NCBI GenBank assembly: GCA_964391865.1
Contig: CAYMNQ010000003.1
Span: 248,001 to 312,000, forward strand
DNA length: 64,000 nucleotides
Origin: DASZQL01 sp964391865
Lineage (GTDB): Bacteria; Planctomycetota; Phycisphaerae; Phycisphaerales; UBA1924
Reading direction: 5' to 3'
The translations under genes were made by a program, and so were the position numbers. Shown piece by piece: positions 16,596-24,992 of the stretch (the first letter of the stretch is position 1; each line of letters opens with the position of its first letter). The notes under the pieces were generated by a model. It ran no database searches and was not told the origin of the DNA. It saw only the letters and a list, made by a program, of their open reading frames with translations.

Positions 16596-17738
16596 ATGAC
16601 CACCCTCACCGGCATCCTCGAGTGGCCGACCAAGGCCGAGGGCCGTGTCCGCCAGTTGGGCGACACACTCATCCTCAACCAGGACGACCCCTTCGTCCCC
16701 ATCGCCCTCGGCGACTCCTATCCCCTGCGCCACGGCCAGGAGATCACCGTCGAGGTCACGGAACACAAATCCCGCCGACGACGCTCCGGCGGCGGGCGCA
16801 ACATGCGCCCCGTCGTCGATTCCATCGTCGCCATCGAAGGGCTCCCGCCCGACGACTACAAGAAAAAGAAGGCCTTCGACCAGCTCACCTCGATCGACCC
16901 ACAGCCGCGCCTCCAACTCGAATACCCCGGCTGCCCCGCCTCCTGCCGCCTGATCGACCTCTTCTGCCCGCTCGGCCGTGGGCAGCGCGCCCTCATCGTC
17001 TCGCCCCCCAAAGCCGGCAAGACCACGCTCCTCAAGGACATCGCCGGTGCCCTCGCGAAGAACCACCCCGAGCTGGTCATCTTCGCCATGCTCATCGACG
17101 AGCGCCCGGAGGAAGTCACCGACTTCCGCCGCACCGTCCCCGCGCGCGTCTTCGCCAGTTCCAACGATCACGACGTCGAACGCCACATCGCCGTCTCGAC
17201 GATCCTCTCCGAGCGCGCCAAGCGCTTGGTCGAAGCGGGCAAGCACGTCGTCATCGTGCTCGATTCGCTCACGCGCCTCAGCCGCGCCTTCAACCGCTCC
17301 AACCAGCACGCGAACTCCGGCCGCACCATGTCCGGCGGTATCGACTCCAAAGCCCTCACCATCCCCAAGCAAATCTTCGGCGCCGCCCGCAACACCGATC
17401 CTGTCGAAGGCGCCGGCTCCCTCACCGTCATCGCCACCTGCCTCGTCGATACCGGCTCGCAGGGCGACCAAGTGATCTTCGAGGAGTTCAAGGGCACGGG
17501 CAACATGGAGCTGATCCTCGACCGCAAGATCGCCGAGCGCCGATTGTTCCCCGCCATCAACCTCGCCGCCAGCGGCACGCGCAAAGAGAACCTCCTCATG
17601 GGCGAGACGGAATACAAAACCGTGACGGCCCTGCGCCGAAGGCTGATGAACATGCAGCCCCCGCAGCAGATCGAGCAACTGTTGGCCGCCCTCGCGCGGT
17701 TCAAGACGAATGCGGATCTCGTCGGCAGTGCGGGCTGA
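16596..17738 (+). CDS. rho: transcription termination factor Rho, short N-terminus
   Basis: 380 residues. Rho is a hexameric RNA helicase that terminates transcription. Residues 1-60 look like the cold-shock-type primary RNA site (GILEWPTKAEGRVRQLGD...). The Walker A motif is PPKAGKTTLL, Walker B is VIVLDSLTRL, and the Q/R loops include GRTMSGGIDSKAL and FGAARNTDPVEGAGSLT. It lacks the roughly 45-residue N-terminal helical subdomain of E. coli Rho. There is no strong Shine-Dalgarno at ATG 16596, but the homology begins here. Confidence 0.92.
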   Translation: MTTLTGILEWPTKAEGRVRQLGDTLILNQDDPFVPIALGDSYPLRHGQEITVEVTEHKSRRRRSGGGRNMRPVVDSIVAIEGLPPDDYKKKKAFDQLTSIDPQPRLQLEYPGCPASCRLIDLFCPLGRGQRALIVSPPKAGKTTLLKDIAGALAKNHPELVIFAMLIDERPEEVTDFRRTVPARVFASSNDHDVERHIAVSTILSERAKRLVEAGKHVVIVLDSLTRLSRAFNRSNQHANSGRTMSGGIDSKALTIPKQIFGAARNTDPVEGAGSLTVIATCLVDTGSQGDQVIFEEFKGTGNMELILDRKIAERRLFPAINLAASGTRKENLLMGETEYKTVTALRRRLMNMQPPQQIEQLLAALARFKTNADLVGSAG

Positions 17739-17761
17739 ACCCGGTGTCACGCATCGGGTGC

Positions 17762-17793
17762 CACCAGTCCGCCGGCTCGGAGGCGGACTGGTG
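17762..17793 (+). repeat. REP-like palindrome R1
   Basis: CACCAGTCCGCC (17762-17773), an 8-base loop, then GGCGGACTGGTG (17782-17793): a perfect 12-bp stem preceded by the GGGTGCC head. Orientation plus. Confidence 0.85.
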
Positions 17794-17814
17794 CCGCGGA
17801 CGAAGCCACTCGCC

Positions 17815-18132
17815 ATGACTGAAACACACACTCACACGAAGCGATGGCGCAACGCCACGAAGCTGGTCGCAGCTTACAGCGCGCACACGGCATGCATGTC
17901 TCTAGCGTTCGTGACAATTCTTCCAGCCCCGTCGTCACACGCCACGCTCAGTGGACGAGAGTTCGAATTGTCGCCCAAGGCGTACTTGGTGAGTTGGCTG
18001 CTCTTCCAACTCGCGTGGTTGCCGCTGCTGTTCACCAAGCAATTCCGTTGGCAATACTGGCTCAGCGGCACGGTCACGCTCGGCGTCTTTCAAGCGGTCT
18101 TCTGGATGTGGGCATCCATCGCAGTGAGGTAG
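17815..18132 (+). CDS. small membrane protein between two REP palindromes
   Basis: 105 residues starting ATG 17815. Three hydrophobic segments (about residues 15-35, 50-65, 75-100) suggest a membrane protein. I do not recognise a family. It sits between palindromes R1 and R2 next to the RAYT gene, so it may be cargo or a bystander. No clear Shine-Dalgarno; weak support. Confidence 0.45.
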   Translation: MTETHTHTKRWRNATKLVAAYSAHTACMSLAFVTILPAPSSHATLSGREFELSPKAYLVSWLLFQLAWLPLLFTKQFRWQYWLSGTVTLGVFQAVFWMWASIAVR

Positions 18133-18152
18133 AACTCGCAACTCCGGGGTCC

Positions 18153-18184
18153 CACCAGTCCGCCGGCTCGGAGGCGGACTGGTG
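18153..18184 (+). repeat. REP-like palindrome R2
   Basis: The same 12-bp stem and 8-base loop as R1 (18153-18164 with 18173-18184), same orientation, 44 bp before the RAYT start. Confidence 0.85.
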
Positions 18185-18227
18185 TGTTCACGGCGTCACA
18201 TCTCAACCCTCTCGATACACTCGCAGC

Positions 18228-18776
18228 ATGCCCCCCGGGCGGCGGAAGCAACTCAAGCGGTTTGAGCATCCGAACCACGCGCGGTTCGTGACGTTCTCGA
18301 CGTATCAACGCTTGCCGTTGCTGAGCAATGACCGCATCAAGCAGTGCTTCGTCGATCACTTGCAAGGAGCAAAGCAGCGCTTCGGGTTTCACCTGTACGC
18401 GTGGGTGGTGATGCCTGAGCATGTCCATTTGCTGATGTGGCCGCGGGTGGAGGAGGCGCCGCTGTCGGTGGTGCTTCGGGACTTGAAGCGCGAGTTTGCA
18501 CGCGAGGTGCTCGGGCGGTGGCGCGAGCTCAACGCGCCGGTCCTGCCGCGGCTCATCGCGCCCGACGGTTCGACGCGCTTCTGGCAACGCGGCGGCGGGT
18601 ATGACCGCAACGTCTATTCAGAAGAAGAGTTTTTCGAGAAGGCAAACTACATCCACAACAACCCGGTCACGCGCGGGTTGGTCACGCGGGCGGACGAGTG
18701 GCGGTGGTCGTCGGCATCGCGCTCGCGCGAGTGTGGATGGCTGGTTGATCCGTTGCCGGCTCGGAAGCCAGAGTGA
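18228..18776 (+). CDS. REP-associated tyrosine transposase (RAYT, Y1/HUH family)
   Basis: 182 residues. HUH single-strand transposase domain: FVTFSTYQRLPLL near the N-terminus, metal-binding HVH in VMPEHVHLLM (residues 65-67), and the predicted catalytic Tyr141 in YIHNNPV. This is the IS200/REP-associated type, which acts on REP hairpins and is usually not self-mobile. Matching palindromes R1/R2 precede it and R3/R4 follow it. The frame is intact, so the enzyme may be active. The ATG 18228 start fits the family N-terminus. Confidence 0.9.
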   Translation: MPPGRRKQLKRFEHPNHARFVTFSTYQRLPLLSNDRIKQCFVDHLQGAKQRFGFHLYAWVVMPEHVHLLMWPRVEEAPLSVVLRDLKREFAREVLGRWRELNAPVLPRLIAPDGSTRFWQRGGGYDRNVYSEEEFFEKANYIHNNPVTRGLVTRADEWRWSSASRSRECGWLVDPLPARKPE

Positions 18777-18790
18777 GGCGGTGGCAAAGG

Positions 18791-18822
18791 CACCAGTCCG
18801 CCCCCGAGCTGGCGGACTGGTG
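18791..18822 (-). repeat. REP-like palindrome R3 (inverse orientation)
   Basis: CACCAGTCCGCC, a different 8-base loop, then GGCGGACTGGTG followed by GCACC. The GGTGCC head is therefore on the right, opposite to R1/R2. It begins 14 bp after the RAYT stop. Confidence 0.85.
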
Positions 18823-18847
18823 GCACCCCGGCGGGTCTACCTCTCGG

Positions 18848-18880
18848 GTGCCACCAGTCGCGGCTCTGGGCGACTGGTGC
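18848..18880 (+). repeat. REP-like palindrome R4
   Basis: The GGTGCC head, then CACCAGTCG (18852-18860) and CGACTGGTG (18871-18879) with a 10-base loop. With R3 it makes a head-to-head inverted pair, like a BIME. Confidence 0.8.
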
Positions 18881-18977
18881 ACGGCCGCGGGTTGCGTTGA
18901 GAACCCCGCGCCAGCCGCTCTCCGGCGCGCGCGGGCGATGCCGTGCAAATCGTGTTTCGGTCCGAACGTTCAGCCGA

Positions 18978-19349
18978 TCACGAATCCCCGCCGCCGCCGC
19001 CCGTGCCGCACGCGCTGAGCGTCGAGTCCAAAATCGCGCCCGCCTGGCACGTCGTGTGACAGAACTCACAGATCAATCCGTCAACGAACACGCGCGTGCC
19101 GACCGGCATCGAGTCGATCCCGCCCACCAGGTACGCCCCGCCCGAGTCCGCGAGCCACGCCACGCAGTCGTTGTCGCCCGTGTCGTACCACGAGGGCACG
19201 GTCACCACCGTGCCGCACTCCGCGATGGGCGTCTCGAACGGCACGGGGAAGAAGAAGTACGCATCCGCGGCGTGATTCGCGCCGGCGCCCAGCACGCCGA
19301 CCGTGCCCGCCGCCGCCGCCAACAGAGCCTTGGGAACTCGAATCTTCAT
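18978..19349 (-). CDS. small secreted protein
   Basis: 123 residues. GGAGG precedes ATG 19349. A signal peptide (residues 1-30) is followed by a small domain with six or so Cys (AECGTVVTVPSWYDTGDNDCVAW, LICEFCHTTCQAG) and a Gly/Asp tail. Probably disulphide-bonded outside the cytoplasm. I do not recognise the family. Confidence 0.65.
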   Translation of the reverse strand: MKIRVPKALLAAAAGTVGVLGAGANHAADAYFFFPVPFETPIAECGTVVTVPSWYDTGDNDCVAWLADSGGAYLVGGIDSMPVGTRVFVDGLICEFCHTTCQAGAILDSTLSACGTGGGGGDS

Positions 19350-19699
19350 GGAACTGTCCTCCGTCACGTGTTGAACAGTGAACACGCCGCGCCGAACATC
19401 AGCGCGGCGAACACACCAACGCCCCCACGCACCCCCACGCACACACACGAAGAACGGCCGCGGTTGAACGAATACACGCAACATACGCCACGCGAACGCA
19501 CACAACCGCTACTTTTCAGCGACCCCACGAGCCGACGAACTGTCTCACACACGAAACCACGCACGGCATCGCGCGGCCGATCCTTCACCTCTCAGTCTAC
19601 CGGGCGAGTGCGCCGCATCGTCAAGAGTTTCGTCACAACAAACACTCACGCGCAAGCAACCGCATGCATCAGCAAAAACAACGGGCACAACCCGCTCGC
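19350..19699. other. 350-bp noncoding stretch
   Basis: Low-complexity CA/CG-rich sequence (CACACACACGAAG near 19440-19452) separates two minus-strand genes. I see no convincing ORF or structured RNA. It should contain the promoter of the 18978-19349 gene. Confidence 0.4.
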
Positions 19700-20518
19700 T
19701 CACGCTCGGGGCTCGCTCCCGCGCCAGCGTTCCTCCGCCGGAATCACCCGCCCGCACTCGGGGCACTTCTCTCCAGTCAACCCGAAGAGCTGATACCCGC
19801 ACGCGCACAGCGGCTCCTCCACTTCAATCGTGAACTTCAGCTTGCACGCGCGGCATCTCGACTCGCCCGCGCGCACCATCTGCCGCTCGCCGCAGCGCGG
19901 GCATGACAGGTCGATCTCCACCTTGTCGCGGAGCATCGGCTCCGCGCTCTCGCGCCGTTTGATCGATTCCACCTTCGCCATGATCGGCGCGATCAGCGTG
20001 CAGCACCCGCCCACGATCCCCAGCACCGCGAGCACCTGCCACAGCCCATCGAACTCCTCCGCCCACATCCCTCCCGTCAGGATCAGCGTGAAGAGCGCCG
20101 AGCACGCCACCGCCGCCGTGCGCGTGGCGCGCACGCGGCCGGACTCCGCGTTGATCGTCATCAGCACCGCGACATGCGCCGCGAACACGCCGAAGAACGT
20201 CAGCGTCGCGCCCGACTTGATGAGTGTCTCATCGACATAGCCCCAGATGCTGAAGACGCCCCACAGGATCAGCATCCAAATCAAGAACGCCCCGGCGCTC
20301 GACGCGATCCCCGCCCACATCAGCGCCCGCAAGACGCGCTTCTCGATCGACTGCGCGCACGCCAGGCACACCAGACTGAACCCGCCGAAGATGACCGTGG
20401 TGATGAGAATCTCCTCCCGCCGCCCCCAGCTCGGCAGGATCACCGCCGCCACCCCCAGCACCGCCGCCAGCGCGAACGAGATGATCAGCGACCACAGGAA
20501 GAATCGTTTGAGGGTCAT
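19700..20518 (-). CDS. membrane protein with C-terminal double zinc ribbon
   Basis: 272 residues. Five to six hydrophobic segments in residues 1-180 are followed by a soluble tail with CPRCG...CRAC and CACGYQLFGLTGEKCPECGR. The last motif is a zinc ribbon that recurs on other membrane proteins in this window (39471-39908, 39863-40726) and is familiar from planctomycete proteins. The function is unknown; the tail would face the cytoplasm. ATG 20518. Confidence 0.65.
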   Translation of the reverse strand: MTLKRFFLWSLIISFALAAVLGVAAVILPSWGRREEILITTVIFGGFSLVCLACAQSIEKRVLRALMWAGIASSAGAFLIWMLILWGVFSIWGYVDETLIKSGATLTFFGVFAAHVAVLMTINAESGRVRATRTAAVACSALFTLILTGGMWAEEFDGLWQVLAVLGIVGGCCTLIAPIMAKVESIKRRESAEPMLRDKVEIDLSCPRCGERQMVRAGESRCRACKLKFTIEVEEPLCACGYQLFGLTGEKCPECGRVIPAEERWRGSEPRA

Positions 20519-20534
20519 GCCGTCTCCAGCGAAT

Positions 20535-20624
20535 GCGAGCCGCGAACGGAAGTGAGGGGTCTCTTGGCGCGCCCGCTCCGCGCGGAACGCCGCCGAAGAC
20601 CGCTCACTTCCGTTCGCGGCTCGC
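20535..20624. repeat. long palindrome with perfect 22-bp arms
   Basis: The arms at 20535-20556 and 20603-20624 are perfect reverse complements (core GCGAACGGAAGTGAG) around a 46-bp centre. It fills the gap between two minus-strand genes and looks like a dispersed planctomycete intergenic repeat rather than a U-tailed terminator. Confidence 0.8.
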
Positions 20625-20690
20625 GTTCAATCCGATGTCCCATGTGCCCGCTTCTCCACCCATCAACGCACCATCCGCGCAAAGCACGGC

Positions 20691-22151
20691 TCACCGCAAG
20701 AACAACAGAGTCATCAGCACATACAGCGGCCCCAGTACAAAAATCGCCATCCCCATGTACCCGAAGAAACTCGGCATCTTCAGCCGGTGCGACTCCACGA
20801 TCGATTTCACCATGAAATTCGGCCCGTTCCCGATGTACGTATTCGCGCCCATGAACACCGCGCCGAGCGACACCGCCGCGAGAAGGTCCTGCCGGATCGG
20901 CGTGCCGTCCTTCAGCGTCATGATCGCGTGCGCCGCGTCCGCCGGGTTGGTCGAACTCGCCGCCACCTGCATGAACACCGCGTACGTCGGCGCGTTGTCC
21001 AGCGCGCTCGACAGAATCCCCGTCGCCCAGAAGTAGTGCCACGCCTGCGTCAGTCCCAGGCTCGCGCCCTTCACGCTCAAAATCTCCAGCGGCACCTGCA
21101 AACACACGAAAATCCCGATGAACAACGCCGCCACCTCGTTGATCGGGAAGAACGTGAACCCGGAATCACGCCGCAGATTCTTGGGCGTCGTCAGGAAACT
21201 CAAGCCCACGATCGCCAGTAGCGCGCCCTCGCGCAGCAGCGGCGGCGGCGTGAAACTGGTCCCCGGCATCGGCGCGCCGGGCGCCAAAAGCGCCACGCCC
21301 AGCACCGCCAGCACCAGCCACACGAAGTTCAGCGCCCCGCGCACGCGGATCGGCTCACGCGTCTCTTCATCCAGAATCAGGGACCGCAAGTCCTCCTTCC
21401 GGTACTCGAGCAAATCCCACACGAAATACACCGCCAGAACCGCTACCAGCATGAACGCCCATTCCCGCCACAGGTTCAGCGTCCACAAAAACGGCACGCC
21501 CTTCAGGTACCCGATGAACAGCGGCGGGTCGCCGATGGGGAGCAGGCACCCGCCGATGTTCGATACCGCGAAGATGAAGAAAACGAAGGTGTGAATTTTC
21601 CGCTTCCGCTCGCTGTTGATCTGCAGCAAGGGGCGGATGAGCAGCATGCTGGCGCCGGTCGTGCCGATGAAGCTCGCCAGCACGCCGCCGATCGCGAGGA
21701 CGATCGTGTTCGTCAGCGGGTGCGCCGGCAGGTCGCCGCGGATCAAAACGCCCCCAGCGATCGCGTACAGCGCGAAGAGCATCACGATAAACGGCACGTA
21801 CTCCCACAAGCTGTTCGCCAGCGCCCCGATCATCGTTCCGAAGCCGGGCGCCGTGCTGAAGTGCCCGTGATCCTCCGTCAGCGCGAAGCCGAGCGCCTTC
21901 ATCAGGTCGACCACCGGCTCCGCGTGCAGCACCGTGCCGAACGAGCGCGTCCAGTAGTGGACCAGCACCGCCGCCGCGCACACCAGCGCCACCATCAGTT
22001 TGTTCCGGTTCGCGTGCCACCAGTGCTCCGCCCGCGGGATGAGCGGCAGGTTCGCGATGCACCCCAGCAGCACCACGAACGGCAGCAGCCACCACATCGA
22101 CGGGATGGGCGAACCCGCCCCGGCCCCCAGTATCAGCACCGGTTGACTCAT
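20691..22151 (-). CDS. NhaD/CitMHS-type sodium:proton antiporter
   Basis: 486 residues with about 11-12 membrane segments. Typical ion-transporter-superfamily stretches are FIGTTGASMLLIRPLL, NIGGCLLPIGDPPLFIGYLKGVPF and ILSSALDNAPTYAVF. The protein probably exchanges Na+ for H+ at the cytoplasmic membrane, although organic-anion transport cannot be excluded from sequence alone. It is followed 46 bp upstream by a CaCA exchanger on the same strand. Confidence 0.8.
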   Translation of the reverse strand: MSQPVLILGAGAGSPIPSMWWLLPFVVLLGCIANLPLIPRAEHWWHANRNKLMVALVCAAAVLVHYWTRSFGTVLHAEPVVDLMKALGFALTEDHGHFSTAPGFGTMIGALANSLWEYVPFIVMLFALYAIAGGVLIRGDLPAHPLTNTIVLAIGGVLASFIGTTGASMLLIRPLLQINSERKRKIHTFVFFIFAVSNIGGCLLPIGDPPLFIGYLKGVPFLWTLNLWREWAFMLVAVLAVYFVWDLLEYRKEDLRSLILDEETREPIRVRGALNFVWLVLAVLGVALLAPGAPMPGTSFTPPPLLREGALLAIVGLSFLTTPKNLRRDSGFTFFPINEVAALFIGIFVCLQVPLEILSVKGASLGLTQAWHYFWATGILSSALDNAPTYAVFMQVAASSTNPADAAHAIMTLKDGTPIRQDLLAAVSLGAVFMGANTYIGNGPNFMVKSIVESHRLKMPSFFGYMGMAIFVLGPLYVLMTLLFLR

Positions 22152-22197
22152 GCACCGATGTATACCCGCCCCAAGCGGCGCGGTCGAACCGCGCGCC

Positions 22198-23199
22198 TCA
22201 CGAACCCGCCAGCGCCATCCACACCGTCGCGCCGATGTACGCGCCGTAGATCGCCGTCAGCGCCACGCCCTCCGCGCGGCTGATCTTCTCCTGGAACGAG
22301 CGGCTCATCGGCGCCAGCACCAGCGCCACGCCGCACATCACCAGCATCGCGAACCCCGAGCCCGCCGGCATCGCCGAGGGCGCGATGATCCCGCCCAGCG
22401 CCAGGATCACGCCGATGTTGAACAGGCACGAGCCGATCGCGTTGCCGACCACCAGGTCCGCCTGCTTGCGCGACACGCCGATGATGCAGGTGATCAACTC
22501 GGGCAGCGTGGTCCCGATCGCCACGATCGTCAGCCCGATGATCTGCTCGCCCAGCCCCAGCGCCAGCGCGATCTCCGTCGCCCCGCCCGCGGCGACGTTC
22601 CCGCCCGCCCCCAGCAGCGCCACCCCGCCCAGCAGCATCACGACATCCAGCCACAGCGCCCGCTCGCCCCGCCGCTCCGCGATCTCTTTTACATCCTCCG
22701 CCATCGCGCGCTGCGCCCACCGCTGCGCCAGCGCCGCGCGGATCGTCCACCCCGCGATCCCCAGGAACCCCGCCAGCACCACCGCGCCCTCCCAGCGCTC
22801 GAACGAACGCATCGCCCCCGTCGGGTGCACCCCCAGCGCCAGCAGCGTCGCCCCTCCCAACAGACCGATCATCAGCGGCAACTCCCGCCGAACAATCTGC
22901 GTGTGCACGGTCAGCGGGCGGATCATCGCGCCGATGCCCAAGATCAGCGCGAGGTTGCAGATGCTCGCCCCCACCGTGTTCCCCAGCACGAGCCCGAACT
23001 GCCCGCGCGCCGCCGCCGTCAGGTTCAGCGCCAGCTCCGGCGCGGACGTGCCCCACGCGATGATGGTCAGCCCGATCAGGATCGGCGGCATGCCCAGCCG
23101 CTGCGCGATCGAAGACGCGCTCGAGATCAGCAGATGACCCCCGAGCACGAGAAGAAGCACCCCGCCCGCCAGCACGCCGATCGCAGCGAGTATCGTCAT
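22198..23199 (-). CDS. calcium/sodium antiporter (CaCA, YrbG-like)
   Basis: 333 residues with about ten membrane helices. The two alpha repeats are evident: GTSAPELALNLTAAARGQ...GNTVGASICN and GTTLPELITCIIGVSRKQ...GNAIGSCLFN. The acidic residue in each (PE) binds the cation. Start ATG 23199, where the first helix begins. It may be co-transcribed with the downstream antiporter. Confidence 0.9.
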   Translation of the reverse strand: MTILAAIGVLAGGVLLLVLGGHLLISSASSIAQRLGMPPILIGLTIIAWGTSAPELALNLTAAARGQFGLVLGNTVGASICNLALILGIGAMIRPLTVHTQIVRRELPLMIGLLGGATLLALGVHPTGAMRSFERWEGAVVLAGFLGIAGWTIRAALAQRWAQRAMAEDVKEIAERRGERALWLDVVMLLGGVALLGAGGNVAAGGATEIALALGLGEQIIGLTIVAIGTTLPELITCIIGVSRKQADLVVGNAIGSCLFNIGVILALGGIIAPSAMPAGSGFAMLVMCGVALVLAPMSRSFQEKISRAEGVALTAIYGAYIGATVWMALAGS

Positions 23200-23239
23200 A
23201 GTCGGGAAAGCTAGGCCGCGCCCGCCGGGTCGGGCTGTC

Positions 23240-23707
23240 TCACTGAGCGTCCTCGGCGGACGCGCCGCCCTTCTCGCGCCGCACGCTCGACGGCGCATCC
23301 GGCTTCTCGCGCCAGTCCTCCGCGTGCGACGGCAACGTCAACTCGCTCGCACACGTCTTGCGATAGCCGAGCAGGCGGATGACCTCCAGCACGTCGGTCC
23401 ACGAGGGGAACGTTTTGCCGTTGGCCTTCTTGAACTGGTCGATCGCGAGCAGGAACAGGAACTGTTCCTTGTTCATCTCGCCTTCTTCGGCGGTCTTGAT
23501 GAAGTCCGACAGACGCCGACCGGGCCCGCGCCGGCGCTCAAGCCCCGTCCCCGCGGCTTCCTTCGCCGCCGCCCGCGCCGCGAGCTCGCGCCGGTCCAGC
23601 CCGCTGCGACGATCGATCACGCCCTCGCCGTACCCGAGCGGGCCGGGTTCCTTTTCCGGCGTTGAGTCCGGCCGCGAGAAGGGTGTGTTCGATTTCGGAT
23701 CAGGCAT
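23240..23707 (-). CDS. conserved hypothetical, MNKEQFLFLLAID-type
   Basis: 155 residues from ATG 23707. A polar, Arg-rich N-terminal half (RRSGLDRRE, RRRGPGRRLSDF) precedes a compact region EEGEMNKEQFLFLLAIDQFK...PSWTDVLEVIRLLGYRKT, which I believe is conserved in planctomycetes without known function. No membrane segment. Confidence 0.6.
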   Translation of the reverse strand: MPDPKSNTPFSRPDSTPEKEPGPLGYGEGVIDRRSGLDRRELAARAAAKEAAGTGLERRRGPGRRLSDFIKTAEEGEMNKEQFLFLLAIDQFKKANGKTFPSWTDVLEVIRLLGYRKTCASELTLPSHAEDWREKPDAPSSVRREKGGASAEDAQ

Positions 23708-23817
23708 CAACCGGCCCCTTGTGTATGTGCACCGCACGCCGATTGTCGGCGTGCTCGGACTCGGCCGATGCTCGATCCCCTCCCCGGGGGGCGCGCCAAT
23801 CGACGCGCCGCGGGGGA

Positions 23818-24114
23818 TCACAGCTCTTCGTCGTCGTCCTCATCGTCGGCGTCGTCGTCCTCATCATCGAGGAAATCTTCGTCGTCGCCGCCGAACTCTT
23901 CTTCGAATTCCTCGAACTCTTCTTCGCCCTCGCCGAGCTCGTCGTCGTCGCCCCAGTCAAAATCATCGTCATCATCGTCGTCGGCGTCTTCCATCACGGG
24001 CGCGGCAACACCCGCACCACCCAGCCCTCCCGGCCCGGGAACGCCCGGGAGCTTCTCCAACTCCCAGCACTCGACGGACGTTTCGCTCATCTCCGCGATC
24101 AGTTCAGCGCTCAT
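23818..24114 (-). CDS. small hyperacidic protein
   Basis: 98 residues from ATG 24114. The first 40 (SAELIAEMSETSVECWELEKLPG) look folded. The rest is almost entirely Asp/Glu with a few Gly and Phe. The pattern of a short conserved head and acidic tail suggests a nucleic-acid mimic or chaperone-like tail, but this is inference. Not a repeat artefact: the frame is open and the head has normal composition. Confidence 0.6.
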   Translation of the reverse strand: MSAELIAEMSETSVECWELEKLPGVPGPGGLGGAGVAAPVMEDADDDDDDDFDWGDDDELGEGEEEFEEFEEEFGGDDEDFLDDEDDDADDEDDDEEL

Positions 24115-24420
24115 GACCACCCTCGTGCTAGTTCCAAAGATCCCGCGGCGTGGGGAGCCGACTTCCCCGGGCGTTCGCCGCCGATACACCAGTCACCCAC
24201 GGGACCACCGTCCCACCGATCCGGCCCGCCCAGCCGCACACGGGCGGGGCGAGCGCCCGGTACACTACAAACCGCGCCCCATCTGTCAATTCGGAATCTC
24301 AGAAATTTTTCGCCCTGCGGCACCTCCCCGGCGTCCACCGGAACGCACCCCGCACCGATCCCGCCGCATCAGGTAACCGCCGGGCGATCCCCGCATCGGC
24401 CCGAAGAGCCTCAAGACCGC
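24115..24420. promoter_or_regulatory. divergent intergenic region
   Basis: 306 bp between the acidic-protein gene (minus) and a membrane-protein gene (plus). TACACT at 24261-24266 is a possible -10 for the plus gene with no good -35. An AT-rich patch AGAAATTTTT sits at about 24300-24309. Confidence 0.35.
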
Positions 24421-24903
24421 ATGAATTCGCCCGGAAAAGACGAAACGCTCCAGCCCGTCGCGGGGCTTCTGGCCGCCATCCTGCCCGGGCTGGGCTATTT
24501 CTACTTGGGCGACCCCCGTCGGGCCGCCGCTGTCTTTCTTTCGATTACAGGACTGTTCGCCGGCGGGCTGTACATCGGGGGCATCGACGTCGTCGACAGT
24601 GCCGAGGACCGCTGGTGGTTCTATGTGCAAGCGCTCAACGGCCCGATCGCTTTCGGCGTCGACTACGTGCATCAGCACAAGTTCAAGATCAGCACCGCCA
24701 CCGCGCAGGGCAAACGGATCGCTGCCACGCCGCCGCCCAACTCCGCCCGCTCCCCGCTCGGCGCGGTGCAGGCGTACACCAAGTCCCTCGGCCGGGTGAA
24801 CGAAGCCGGCACGCTCTACATCGCAATGGGCGGGATGCTGAACCTCATCGCGTTCATCGACTGCCTCTGGCACGCCCCACCCCGCCGGCGGAGAGACGGC
24901 TGA
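24421..24903 (+). CDS. small membrane protein, DUF6677-like
   Basis: 160 residues from ATG 24421. The N-terminus LLAAILPGLGYFYLGDPRRAAAVF is the TM2-like 'LPGxGxxYLG' pattern. A second hydrophobic stretch (residues 38-53) and one near the C-terminus (residues 135-150) follow. Planctomycete proteins of this kind have been called DUF6677 as far as I recall. Function unknown. Confidence 0.6.
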   Translation: MNSPGKDETLQPVAGLLAAILPGLGYFYLGDPRRAAAVFLSITGLFAGGLYIGGIDVVDSAEDRWWFYVQALNGPIAFGVDYVHQHKFKISTATAQGKRIAATPPPNSARSPLGAVQAYTKSLGRVNEAGTLYIAMGGMLNLIAFIDCLWHAPPRRRRDG

Positions 24904-24962
24904 CGAAGTTTGCATCGCGCCATTTGCCGTTCGCAATTGAATCACCCGCATCGAATTCCTGC

Positions 24963-24988
24963 TCCTCAAGCCCCAAGCCTCAAGCCCT
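24963..24988. repeat. CTCAAGCC text repeat
   Basis: CTCAAGCCCCAAGCCTCAAG-type sequence sits directly before the next start codon. Its complement (CTTGGGG/CTTGAGG) occurs at 39328-39358. Confidence 0.6.
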
Positions 24989-24992
24989 TCCC

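Noticed and set aside
23820..23990. GTCGTCGTC-rich stretch considered as a microsatellite or CRISPR-like repeat
   Set aside because: It is simply the codons of the Asp/Glu tail of the small acidic protein; no spacer structure.
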